15,237 nt of DNA from Pseudomonadota bacterium (GTDB lineage: Bacteria > Pseudomonadota > Gammaproteobacteria > Steroidobacterales > Woeseiaceae), in NCBI GenBank assembly GCA_022565135.1, contig JADFKA010000009.1, forward strand, positions 1-15,237. Reading direction: 5' to 3'. Below, one piece after another: positions 1 to 6,792 of the stretch. How positions within the stretch are numbered: position 1 is the stretch's first letter; each line of letters begins with the position of its first letter. The notes below the pieces were generated by a model. It made no database searches, was not told the origin of the DNA, and worked only from the letters and a program-made list of their open reading frames with translations. The translations under genes were made by a program, and so were the position numbers.

Positions 1-113
1 ATGGCACCGTCCACATGACACCCGCCCTCGAAGTGCACGTCACCGCTGATCTTGGAGTTGGATCCAACCAGGGTGTCTACGACCGTATGCCTGCGTTCTT
101 TTCGACCAAACAT
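1..113 (-). CDS. Bactofilin, N-terminal part (cut by window edge)
   Basis: The reverse strand from an ATG at 111-113 reads into the window edge and gives 37 codons beginning MFGRKERRHTVVDTLVGSN and continuing with a SKISGDVHFEGG stretch. This is the typical start of bactofilins (polymer-forming cytoskeletal proteins): a short basic tail, then the first turn of a right-handed beta-helix with the G-D-V/I-x-F-x-G pattern. Bactofilins assemble into non-nucleotide-dependent filaments that act in cell shape or polar localisation. A clear AGGAGA lies 5 bases upstream of the ATG. It follows the DUF6776-like gene on the same strand with a 40-base gap, so the two are probably cotranscribed. Only the N-terminus is visible, so length and C-terminal tail are unknown. 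Confidence 0.85.
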   Translation of the reverse strand, partial: MFGRKERRHTVVDTLVGSNSKISGDVHFEGGCHVDGA

Positions 114-153
114 CTATCTCTCCTGATCGCCTGATGCCGACGATCGATTATTA

Positions 154-885
154 TCAACCCAGGCTTGTCGCCCAGGAAAAACTCTCTTCGATACTCGATA
201 TCGAACGAGTTCTCGAACGTATCTCAATTTTGATGCGTTCGGGTGTAAATCCATCGGGAAGAACGATTTCCCGGTCGAAATCCTGAAAATAGCGAAACGA
301 GAACACCCAATTGCTGTTTTTCTCCGATGACAGCAACTGGGAAAAATTATAGCTTGTTGTCGTGCCGTCTTGCACACCCTCGATGGTCAGGTTTACGTTG
401 CCGCTAACCTTGCGGTCGTGTTTTAACGACTGCACGAGAACCAGTCGAACATTGTACGCCCGCTCAGTTTGACCTCGAGTCAACTTGAGTTTTTGCACGC
501 GCAGCCCGGAGTTGCCGTCCTCAGGCGATACGATGCCACGATAAAAGGCGATCTCGTCACTCTGCTCCTGAATCCTGGCCTGCAATGACACCAGGCTCGA
601 TTCGACATCCTTATATGCCCCACGATCAATATCGCGATGCGTTTCGAGAAGTGTTACCTGTTCATGCAATGACCGGATATCGCTTTCCAGTTGCTCGATG
701 CGATCCTCGAACGCCTGGCGCTCATGCGTGCTGTCAATGATGTTGAAATCCGCCTGTATGCGCCCAAACTCGAATACAAGATAGCCACTCACACCGATCA
801 TGATTGCAACAACCACACACATCATCACGATGCGCCCACGGCTGTGCAACTGTAAACTAGAGCGTTGGGCCACTGGAATCGTCAA
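154..885 (-). CDS. DUF6776-like membrane-anchored coiled-coil protein
   Basis: This 243-residue protein has a short basic cytoplasmic tail, one hydrophobic segment at about residues 19-40 (IVMMCVVVAIMIGVSGYLVF), a coiled coil at about residues 55-115 (IEQLESDIRSLHEQVTLLET and following heptads), and a C-terminal beta-rich region containing FYRGIVSPEDGNSGLRVQKL. This architecture matches the DUF6776 family, usually found beside bactofilin genes in gammaproteobacteria. Its biochemical role is unknown; a membrane partner of the bactofilin is a reasonable inference from position. The start is uncertain: the frame opens at a TTG (883-885) directly after an in-frame stop and no good ribosome site is visible; a GTG five codons in is an alternative. 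It probably forms an operon with the bactofilin downstream. Confidence 0.8.
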   Translation of the reverse strand: MTIPVAQRSSLQLHSRGRIVMMCVVVAIMIGVSGYLVFEFGRIQADFNIIDSTHERQAFEDRIEQLESDIRSLHEQVTLLETHRDIDRGAYKDVESSLVSLQARIQEQSDEIAFYRGIVSPEDGNSGLRVQKLKLTRGQTERAYNVRLVLVQSLKHDRKVSGNVNLTIEGVQDGTTTSYNFSQLLSSEKNSNWVFSFRYFQDFDREIVLPDGFTPERIKIEIRSRTRSISSIEESFSWATSLG

Positions 886-1068
886 TCACTGTAAAAACGT
901 TATGTTACGCCGTGGCTCGACCAAACAGAAGTGCGGCGCGTCACAGACTTAGCCTCAGGGCGTGACGTGCTTCACAGGTTTGAGCACTAAAATCCCCCTG
1001 TGGCATGGTTCGCGGGCGTTTCCTGTTGCACACTGCGTGCTCGTATCGGCAACAGGCCGCGTATTTCG

Positions 1069-1497
1069 GTGATCAATTACTATCTTTGGCTAAAGGGCCT
1101 CCACGTCGCCTTCATGGTCACCTGGTTTGCCGGGCTTTTTTATTTGCCGCGCTTGTTCATCTATCACGCCAGGGCAGGCGACGCGGCAAGCCGAGATCGC
1201 TTTTCCATTATGGAAACTCGATTGTTTATTATCATGACGATTGGCGCGGTTCTGACCACGGTCTTCGGCTTCCTGATGCTGAATGTCTATCAGGCACTTT
1301 TCGATATGCGCTGGTTCCAGCTAAAATTGCTATTGCTCGCAGGCGTCGTGATCTATCACTACCGTTGCCATTGCTGGATAGCCACACTGCGCAGGCAGAA
1401 TCAGGTGCAAGACGACAAATGGTTGCGCTGGTTCAACGAGATCCCGGTCGTGTTTCTTCTTGGCATCATTCTGCTCGCCATCGTCAAGCCGTTTTGA
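1069..1497 (+). CDS. hemJ: Protoporphyrinogen IX oxidase HemJ
   Basis: HemJ oxidises protoporphyrinogen IX to protoporphyrin IX in the inner membrane, the penultimate step of heme synthesis in bacteria lacking HemG/HemY. The protein carries the family hallmarks: LWLKGLHVAFMVTWFAGLFY in the first membrane helix with the conserved His12, PRLFIYHA, the RFSIMETRLF loop, WFQLKLLLL, and the C-terminal RWFNEIPVVFLLG. Four hydrophobic segments are visible. I chose the GTG at 1069 because it gives 142 residues and places the LxxLH motif about 10 residues from the start as in the family; the frame extends back to an ATG at 1000, but those 23 codons do not resemble HemJ. No strong Shine-Dalgarno is seen for either. 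It converges with rppH, leaving 32 bases between stops and no obvious terminator. Confidence 0.9.
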   Translation: MINYYLWLKGLHVAFMVTWFAGLFYLPRLFIYHARAGDAASRDRFSIMETRLFIIMTIGAVLTTVFGFLMLNVYQALFDMRWFQLKLLLLAGVVIYHYRCHCWIATLRRQNQVQDDKWLRWFNEIPVVFLLGIILLAIVKPF

Positions 1498-1529
1498 ACG
1501 GCAACGTACACCCGCACCGAGCGTCTTTT

Positions 1530-2117
1530 CTAGTCGTCTGACTCCTGCGGTCTACGCGCCATGGCGGCGATATCTTTGTCGAACACAGTGCACCATCGCT
1601 TCGGCCACCAGCGCGGTCGGGACGGCAGTCCCGGCGGATAGGCCATCGATCCCAGTTCGTGCAGGGCTTGCGCGTAGACACGGCGCTTGAAATAGATCAC
1701 TTCATTAACGGGCCGCCAATAATCCACCCATCGCACACGGTCGAACTCCGGTTCTTCGCCGAGGTCGAAGCGCAGGTTTTCGTCTGAGCAGACCAGACGT
1801 AGCATGAACCAGCGTTGTTTCTGGCCGATGCAAAGCGGCATACTGTTACGGCGTATGTATTTTCCGGGCAGCCGGTATCGTATCCAGTCCCGCGTGACTC
1901 CGAGAAGTTCGACGTCGTCGCGTTGCAGGCCAACCTCTTCGCGAAGTTCGCGGTACATGGCATCGACAGGGTCCTCGCCAACGAAAATGCCGCCCTGCGG
2001 AAATTGCCAGCCTTTGCGTCCAACACGACCGCCCAGCAGCAATTTCCCGTTGCCGTTCGCCAGAATGATTCCAACGTTGGCGCGGAATCCCTCTGCGTCA
2101 ATCCAGTCGTTGCCCAT
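1530..2117 (-). CDS. rppH: RNA pyrophosphohydrolase (Nudix family)
   Basis: RppH removes pyrophosphate from the 5' end of triphosphorylated mRNAs, starting RNase E-dependent decay. The 195-residue product has the whole family signature: GFRANVGIILANGNGKLLLG at the N-terminus, GWQFPQGG, and a complete Nudix box G42-x5-E48-x7-R56-E57-L58-x-E60-E61-x-G63-L64. Further family motifs are TRDWIRYRLP, the QKQRWFMLRL strand, FDRVRWVDYWRPV and VIYFKRRVY. The length is slightly above the E. coli protein because of a short basic C-terminal tail. The ATG at 2115-2117 adds four residues before the usual I-D-x-[DE]-G-[FY]-R start; its ribosome site is weak. ptsP, a common neighbour in other gammaproteobacteria, is not in the window. 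It is transcribed divergently from the permease gene (138 bases apart). Confidence 0.95.
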   Translation of the reverse strand: MGNDWIDAEGFRANVGIILANGNGKLLLGGRVGRKGWQFPQGGIFVGEDPVDAMYRELREEVGLQRDDVELLGVTRDWIRYRLPGKYIRRNSMPLCIGQKQRWFMLRLVCSDENLRFDLGEEPEFDRVRWVDYWRPVNEVIYFKRRVYAQALHELGSMAYPPGLPSRPRWWPKRWCTVFDKDIAAMARRPQESDD

Positions 2118-2255
2118 CGCAACCGATACAAAAAATCCAAACTTGCAATTACTCTACACCAATCACTGCTATTGACCAGTACTCGGTCCAGGTAGTATTG
2201 ATGGGTTCAGCGCTCGCAATAATTCGCCAGCGAGTTTTGCCAGGAGAGTGTCGCA

Positions 2256-3242
2256 TTGATCACCAGGCGTCCTGCAGCCTTGTTCGCCGGACTCATCGCG
2301 TTCGCGGGCGGCGCGCTCATTGTTGCGCTTGCCTCGGGCAGCGCCGATATTAGTTTTGCTGACATCCTTGCGGCATTGTGGGGTGATACATCGCCAATGA
2401 CCCAGTCCCTCGTTATCGACCTGCGGCTGCCACGTGCCCTGACGGCATTTGCGGTTGGCGGTCTACTTGCAGTCGCGGGTGTGCTCATGCAGGTATTACT
2501 GCGCAACCCGCTCGCCGAGCCCTATATTCTGGGCAGCTCCGGCGGTGCCGCTGTTGCTGCACTGCTCATGATGATGCTCGGCCTTGGCAGCCTGATCGTC
2601 GATCTCGCTGCCTTCGGCGGCGCGCTGGCCGCGACGCTGCTCGTATTTTCGATCGCTCACGGTACGGGTAGTTGGACGCCGGCACGATTGCTGCTGACCG
2701 GTGTCGTACTGGCAGCCGGGTTCAGTGCTGCGACGACATTGCTACTCGCGTTGAGCCCGGAGGAAAACCTGCGTGGCATGCTGTTTTGGCTCATGGGCGA
2801 CTTGAGTTTCGCATTCGAACCCGCACGCAGTCTGTGGTTGCTTATTGCCCTTACGGCCGCGGGGTGTCTGGCAGCCCGGCACCTCAACGTACTTGCTCGT
2901 GGCGAGCTACAGGCAGCCATCGTCGGTCTGCCGGTCGTTGGCTTTCGCTACCTCGTGTTCGCGGCGGCATCACTGGCAACTGCGATTTCTGTAACGACCG
3001 TCGGCGTCATCGGCTTTGTTGGCCTCGTTGTGCCGCACCTCATACGTCTGGTATCGGGAAGCGATCACCGCATTGTCTTGCCCGCGTCGGCACTCGCGGG
3101 CGGCAGCCTGCTCGTAATAGCTGACACGCTCGCCAGAACGATTATCGCTCCCCGGCAACTGCCCGTCGGCGCAATCACAGCCGCGATCGGCGTGCCGCTT
3201 TTTCTGATCGTGATGAGCCGCAATCGAGAGGTCCGGCATTAG
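2256..3242 (+). CDS. FecCD/BtuC-type ABC transporter permease
   Basis: This 328-residue integral membrane protein belongs to the FecCD/BtuC permease family, which imports iron-siderophore complexes, heme or vitamin B12. Visible family motifs are RLPRALTAFAVGGLLAVAG, the RNPLAEPYILGSSGGAA segment, GFVGLVVPHLIR (the cytoplasmic coupling loop that contacts the ATPase) and LPVGAITAAIGVPLF near the end. About ten hydrophobic helices can be drawn, as expected. The start is a TTG at 2256-2258, supported by AGGAG at 2242-2246 nine bases upstream. No gene for the ATPase or the periplasmic binding protein is adjacent: rppH lies divergent upstream and the diguanylate cyclase gene converges 14 bases downstream. 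The substrate cannot be assigned; cobalamin or a ferric siderophore are the usual choices. Confidence 0.9.
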   Translation: MITRRPAALFAGLIAFAGGALIVALASGSADISFADILAALWGDTSPMTQSLVIDLRLPRALTAFAVGGLLAVAGVLMQVLLRNPLAEPYILGSSGGAAVAALLMMMLGLGSLIVDLAAFGGALAATLLVFSIAHGTGSWTPARLLLTGVVLAAGFSAATTLLLALSPEENLRGMLFWLMGDLSFAFEPARSLWLLIALTAAGCLAARHLNVLARGELQAAIVGLPVVGFRYLVFAAASLATAISVTTVGVIGFVGLVVPHLIRLVSGSDHRIVLPASALAGGSLLVIADTLARTIIAPRQLPVGAITAAIGVPLFLIVMSRNREVRH

Positions 3243-3256
3243 TTAGCCGCCGCGTC

Positions 3257-4357
3257 TTAGCTCTCGTCGATGGCGATCTGGTCTCTGCCATCCGACTTGG
3301 CCCGATACAGTGCGACGTCAGCACGCGCAATTAATGAGTCACCAAGTATCTTCAGGTCGTTGGCCGCCGGATCAGGCTGCACGCTGGCTATACCAATTGA
3401 TGCAGTCATCGATACGGTGTCGCCGTTGGGTAAATCGACCGGCGACGCGGCGATCGCTTTACGTACACGCTCTGCCAATCGTTTGCCCGATTCGTTATCA
3501 GTGTTGGGTAGCAATATGACGAATTCCTCACCACCGTAACGAGCGCCGACATCGCTGGCACGCACCTGCGATTCAATGCGAATTGCAAGTTCCTGCAGGA
3601 CCGCGTCGCCGGCAGCATGCCCCCATGAGTCGTTGACTCTTTTGAAGTGATCGACATCGAGCATCAGACACACGAGGTGGGTATTGTCCCGACGCGCCCT
3701 TGCGAGTTCTTCGTTAACGCGCACCTGCAGATAACGGCGGTTGTACCATCCTGTCAAAAAATCGGTGAAGCCGCTGCGCAGCAGGCGCGCACGGTTGATG
3801 GCATTCTCGACGCAAAATGACGCAATAACACCCAGGTGAGCGAGAAAATCGACTGCAAAATCGCCAGTAAAGCGCGCAGCATCCGCGCTGCCGAGATTGA
3901 TGCTGCCAATAAGCTTCTGGCGACGGGATAGCGGGATCATCGCCACACTGGCGAGCCCCGTCGCTGACGGGAACAGCAGCTGATGATCGCACGCGGCATA
4001 AGCACCAAGCCACGGCTGTCGCAGCGCAATGTACTGCGGTGCCATGCCTGTCAGCGACTCAACCATTATGAGATAACCGAAACTTTCGACAGCTGCGCCG
4101 GAAGCCTGCAACAAGTGACGAATGTCATGATCCGGGTCACAAAGCACGACGCTGACGTACTGCAGACCGTAGCTTACTTTCAACCCGACAATCATTTCCG
4201 TAATCAGCGCTTCGAGGCCTTCCGCCTGCAGCAAGCGCAACTCACGTTGCTGCGACGCGCGCATTTTCTCGTCGTTGCTCACAACCTTTGCCGTGAGCTG
4301 CTCGAGTTGCCGCTTCGCCGCGTCGAACTTGGCCGTGAGATCGTCTCCAGGTTGCAT
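3257..4357 (-). CDS. Diguanylate cyclase, GAF-like domain plus GGDEF
   Basis: The 366-residue protein should synthesise cyclic di-GMP from two GTP. It begins with a short coiled coil (about residues 5-45), then a GAF/DUF484-like sensory region (about 50-200, with VAMIPLSRRQKLIGSINLGS typical of GAF folds), then a GGDEF domain from about 205 to 360. The domain has FLTGWYNRRYL, MLDVDHFKRVNDSWGHAAGD, the active-site GGEEF at residues 275-279 and a canonical inhibitory site R266-x-x-D269 five residues before it, so product inhibition is expected. No membrane segment or signal peptide is visible. I chose the ATG at 4355-4357 because it lies 4 bases after the tyrA stop with a GGGG-type ribosome site; the frame continues upstream through tyrA but is out of phase with it and not coding. 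Translation is probably coupled to tyrA. Confidence 0.9.
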   Translation of the reverse strand: MQPGDDLTAKFDAAKRQLEQLTAKVVSNDEKMRASQQRELRLLQAEGLEALITEMIVGLKVSYGLQYVSVVLCDPDHDIRHLLQASGAAVESFGYLIMVESLTGMAPQYIALRQPWLGAYAACDHQLLFPSATGLASVAMIPLSRRQKLIGSINLGSADAARFTGDFAVDFLAHLGVIASFCVENAINRARLLRSGFTDFLTGWYNRRYLQVRVNEELARARRDNTHLVCLMLDVDHFKRVNDSWGHAAGDAVLQELAIRIESQVRASDVGARYGGEEFVILLPNTDNESGKRLAERVRKAIAASPVDLPNGDTVSMTASIGIASVQPDPAANDLKILGDSLIARADVALYRAKSDGRDQIAIDES

Positions 4358-4361
4358 CTGG

Positions 4362-5456
4362 TCAGCCCCGCAGAGCCATATACGCCTGACCCTTCTGCAT
4401 GAGTTCGACGAAGCCCTCCTCGTCTCCGGCCGCGACGACATCACGTATACGCTGCGACGCCTCGCACAGTGCATCAAGCGGCTCAAGGCCGAACTTGTTC
4501 AGGTGCTGAATCTCGAAATACATGCTGGGATTGTCCTGGGCGACAGCCTCAGAAACGAGCAATTGGGAGTCGAACGTTGTAGACGACATGCGCGCGAGCT
4601 TGGGGGCGGCCTCGCCGCTCTCGGCCAATGCCGTGAAAAACGCGATATTCAGTGCATGAGACAATCCCAGGACGTAGGCGATCAGGCGGTCGTGGTCATC
4701 GAGCCCCATGTCGATCTGCTCAACCATCGTGGCCACGAACAACTCTTTGGCAGCTGCAGTTGCCTGCGGTGATCCAACAGCACAGAAAATCAGGTGGTGC
4801 CCGGACAGCAGACGGGTGTCGGGGCCATACATCGGGTGTAACGAAGCCACCTGGCAGCCGGCATTGTGGAGCTCATGCAAGCCGTCCAAAAGCGGCGTTT
4901 TCAGAGATCCGATGTCGAATACGAGGCCTGTGGGCTTCAGGACCGCAAGTTGTGCCAGAATCCTGCCCGAAATCGACAGAGGCGCCGCAACAACGATGAC
5001 ATCAAAGTCCACGCCCGCATCTGTCCAGTTCCTGAACCGCCCCGGTCCGTCGTCGACGGCCACATCTGCGACCACTGTTGTAAATCCTTGCGACGTAAAG
5101 AAGTCAACAAACCAGCCACCCATCTTGCCGGCCCCGCCGATGACGAGCGCGCTACGGCCGTCTCCCTTGCCTTCAGCAACCACTCGGTCACGTTCCTGGC
5201 TGGCCAGCGAAGAGCGTATCAATTGCCGCAAAACATTCTCGGCCAGATCGGGATCGATGCCCAATTCCTCGGCTTGTACGCGGCTCATTTCGAGTACGTC
5301 TTTCTCGCGCGCATAATCCCTGGTCCCGGTACCCATCGAATGCTTGTGGCGTCCGATCACACCGACAACGCGTTGCCGCTCGGCAATCAATTCGATCAAC
5401 TGCCGGTCAACAACCGAAAGATCTTTTCGAAGTTCATCAAGGCTCATCATGTTCAT
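4362..5456 (-). CDS. tyrA: Bifunctional chorismate mutase/prephenate dehydrogenase (T-protein)
   Basis: TyrA converts chorismate to prephenate and then to 4-hydroxyphenylpyruvate for tyrosine synthesis. The 364 residues fit the fused T-protein length. Residues 1-90 are an AroQ-type chorismate mutase (ELRKDLSVVDRQLIELIAER, VVGVIGRHK, then YAREKDVLEMSR). From about residue 100 comes the dehydrogenase, with the dinucleotide-binding ALVIGGAGKMGGWFVDFF, VFDIGSLKTPLL, the active-site SLHPMYGPD and the DDHDRLIAYVLGLSHAL helix carrying a further conserved His. I see no feedback-regulatory ACT domain, as usual for this class. The ATG at 5454-5456 has no Shine-Dalgarno; a hairpin touches it instead (see 5457-5471). 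ATGs at codons 3 and 4 are alternatives. The GGDEF gene follows 4 bases after the stop. Confidence 0.95.
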   Translation of the reverse strand: MNMMSLDELRKDLSVVDRQLIELIAERQRVVGVIGRHKHSMGTGTRDYAREKDVLEMSRVQAEELGIDPDLAENVLRQLIRSSLASQERDRVVAEGKGDGRSALVIGGAGKMGGWFVDFFTSQGFTTVVADVAVDDGPGRFRNWTDAGVDFDVIVVAAPLSISGRILAQLAVLKPTGLVFDIGSLKTPLLDGLHELHNAGCQVASLHPMYGPDTRLLSGHHLIFCAVGSPQATAAAKELFVATMVEQIDMGLDDHDRLIAYVLGLSHALNIAFFTALAESGEAAPKLARMSSTTFDSQLLVSEAVAQDNPSMYFEIQHLNKFGLEPLDALCEASQRIRDVVAAGDEEGFVELMQKGQAYMALRG

Positions 5457-5471
5457 CTACGGCGCCCGTAG
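5457..5471 (-). promoter_or_regulatory. Hairpin abutting the tyrA start codon
   Basis: CTACGG and CCGTAG form a perfect 6-bp inverted repeat around a 3-base loop. The hairpin occupies the 15 bases immediately before the tyrA ATG on the transcribed strand, exactly where a ribosome-binding site should be, and no purine-rich site is visible there. It may control translation initiation, or the true start may lie slightly inside the gene. The dyad is seen directly; the function is inference. Confidence 0.4.
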
Positions 5472-5652
5472 GGCTGCATCGAACCTGTTTTACACGAACC
5501 AACTCTAAACACAAGCTGCTGTTTTTACATTCGCGGCTCAATGTGAGTGCTTACAAACTCGAAGCCATGCGTTGCATCTGTTCCTCTTTCGGCAATCGTG
5601 CGAATATCGACCGCAGGCCACTTCTGATATCACCAAACGGAGTCAAAAAGCG

Positions 5653-6762
5653 ATGAAGACACGTGCTGCGGTCGCCTGGGAAGCGGGCCGACCACTCGAG
5701 ATTGAAACGATTGATCTGGACGGCCCGAAGGAAGGCGAGGTATTGCTGCGAAATATCGCGACCGGCGTCTGTCATACCGATGCATTCACATTATCAGGCG
5801 ACGATCCCGAGGGTATCTTTCCGGCCGTGCTCGGCCACGAAGGCGGAGCGATTGTCGAAGAGATCGGCGCCGGTGTTACATCACTGCAGGTCGGCGATCA
5901 CGTGATCCCCTTGTATACGCCGGAGTGCGGCGAATGTGATTTCTGCACCTCGGGAAAAACCAACCTCTGCCAGGCAATCCGTGTTACGCAAGGCCAGGGG
6001 CTGATGCCTGATGGCACGTCGCGTTTCTCATCGAACGGCAAAACTGTGTATCACTACATGGGGACATCGACATTCAGCGAGTACACGGTATTGCCTGAAA
6101 TTGCGGTGGCGAAAATCAGTGATAAGGCGCCACTTGAGAAAGTCTGTTTATTGGGCTGCGGTATCACAACGGGAATCGGCGCAGTATTGAACACGGCCAA
6201 GGTTGAGCCTGGTGCGACCGTGGCAATATTTGGTCTCGGCGGTGTTGGATTGAGCGCCATTCAGGGAGCGACGATGGCGAAGGCGGGCCGCATCATCGGA
6301 GTAGATATAAATTCCGATAAATTCGAGCTCGCTACCCAGCTTGGCGCGACAGACACAGTCAATCCGAATGACCACAGCGCATCGATACAGGAGGTTATCG
6401 TCGACATGACCGATGGCGGCGTCGACTACTCGTTCGAGTGTGTTGGCAATGTCAATTTGATGCGCTCCGCGCTCGAGTGTTGTCACAAAGGTTGGGGTGA
6501 ATCGATAATTGTTGGGGTTGCCGGTGCGGGTCAGGAAATCTCGACCCGGCCGTTCCAGCTTGTGACCGGGCGTGTGTGGCGTGGCACAGCATTTGGCGGC
6601 TGTCACGGTCGTTCACAGTTGCCCGGCATGGTCGATCAATATATGAACGACGAGATCAAGATCGATGAATTCATCACGTTTACGATGCCACTCGAAGACA
6701 TCAACAAGGCATTTGACTTGATGCATGAAGGCAAGAGCATCCGTTCCGTTATTCATTATTGA
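5653..6762 (+). CDS. frmA: S-(hydroxymethyl)glutathione dehydrogenase / class III alcohol dehydrogenase
   Basis: This cytoplasmic zinc enzyme oxidises S-hydroxymethylglutathione (formaldehyde plus glutathione) with NAD, and can also reduce S-nitrosoglutathione. The product has 369 residues, the same as E. coli FrmA. Catalytic zinc ligands are C40 (GVCHTD), H62 (GHEGG) and C169 (LLGCGITTG); the structural zinc site is C92, C95, C98, C106. R110 in IRVTQGQGLMPDGTSRF is the glutathione-carboxylate contact diagnostic of class III enzymes. The NAD loop is GLGGVG at 194-199. The ATG at 5653 follows GGAG at 5639-5642; an upstream in-frame extension is not homologous to the family. The usual partner, S-formylglutathione hydrolase, and an FrmR regulator are not in the window. 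A gamma-glutamyltransferase-fold gene follows after about 25-30 bases, probably in the same transcript. Confidence 0.96.
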   Translation: MKTRAAVAWEAGRPLEIETIDLDGPKEGEVLLRNIATGVCHTDAFTLSGDDPEGIFPAVLGHEGGAIVEEIGAGVTSLQVGDHVIPLYTPECGECDFCTSGKTNLCQAIRVTQGQGLMPDGTSRFSSNGKTVYHYMGTSTFSEYTVLPEIAVAKISDKAPLEKVCLLGCGITTGIGAVLNTAKVEPGATVAIFGLGGVGLSAIQGATMAKAGRIIGVDINSDKFELATQLGATDTVNPNDHSASIQEVIVDMTDGGVDYSFECVGNVNLMRSALECCHKGWGESIIVGVAGAGQEISTRPFQLVTGRVWRGTAFGGCHGRSQLPGMVDQYMNDEIKIDEFITFTMPLEDINKAFDLMHEGKSIRSVIHY

Positions 6763-6792
6763 CTGTGCACCGTATAGCGGCGGGGCTTGTCA

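Noticed and set aside
4358..4486. Longer start for the diguanylate cyclase
   Set aside because: The extra 43 codons lie inside tyrA in another frame and read as Arg/Ser-rich shadow sequence.
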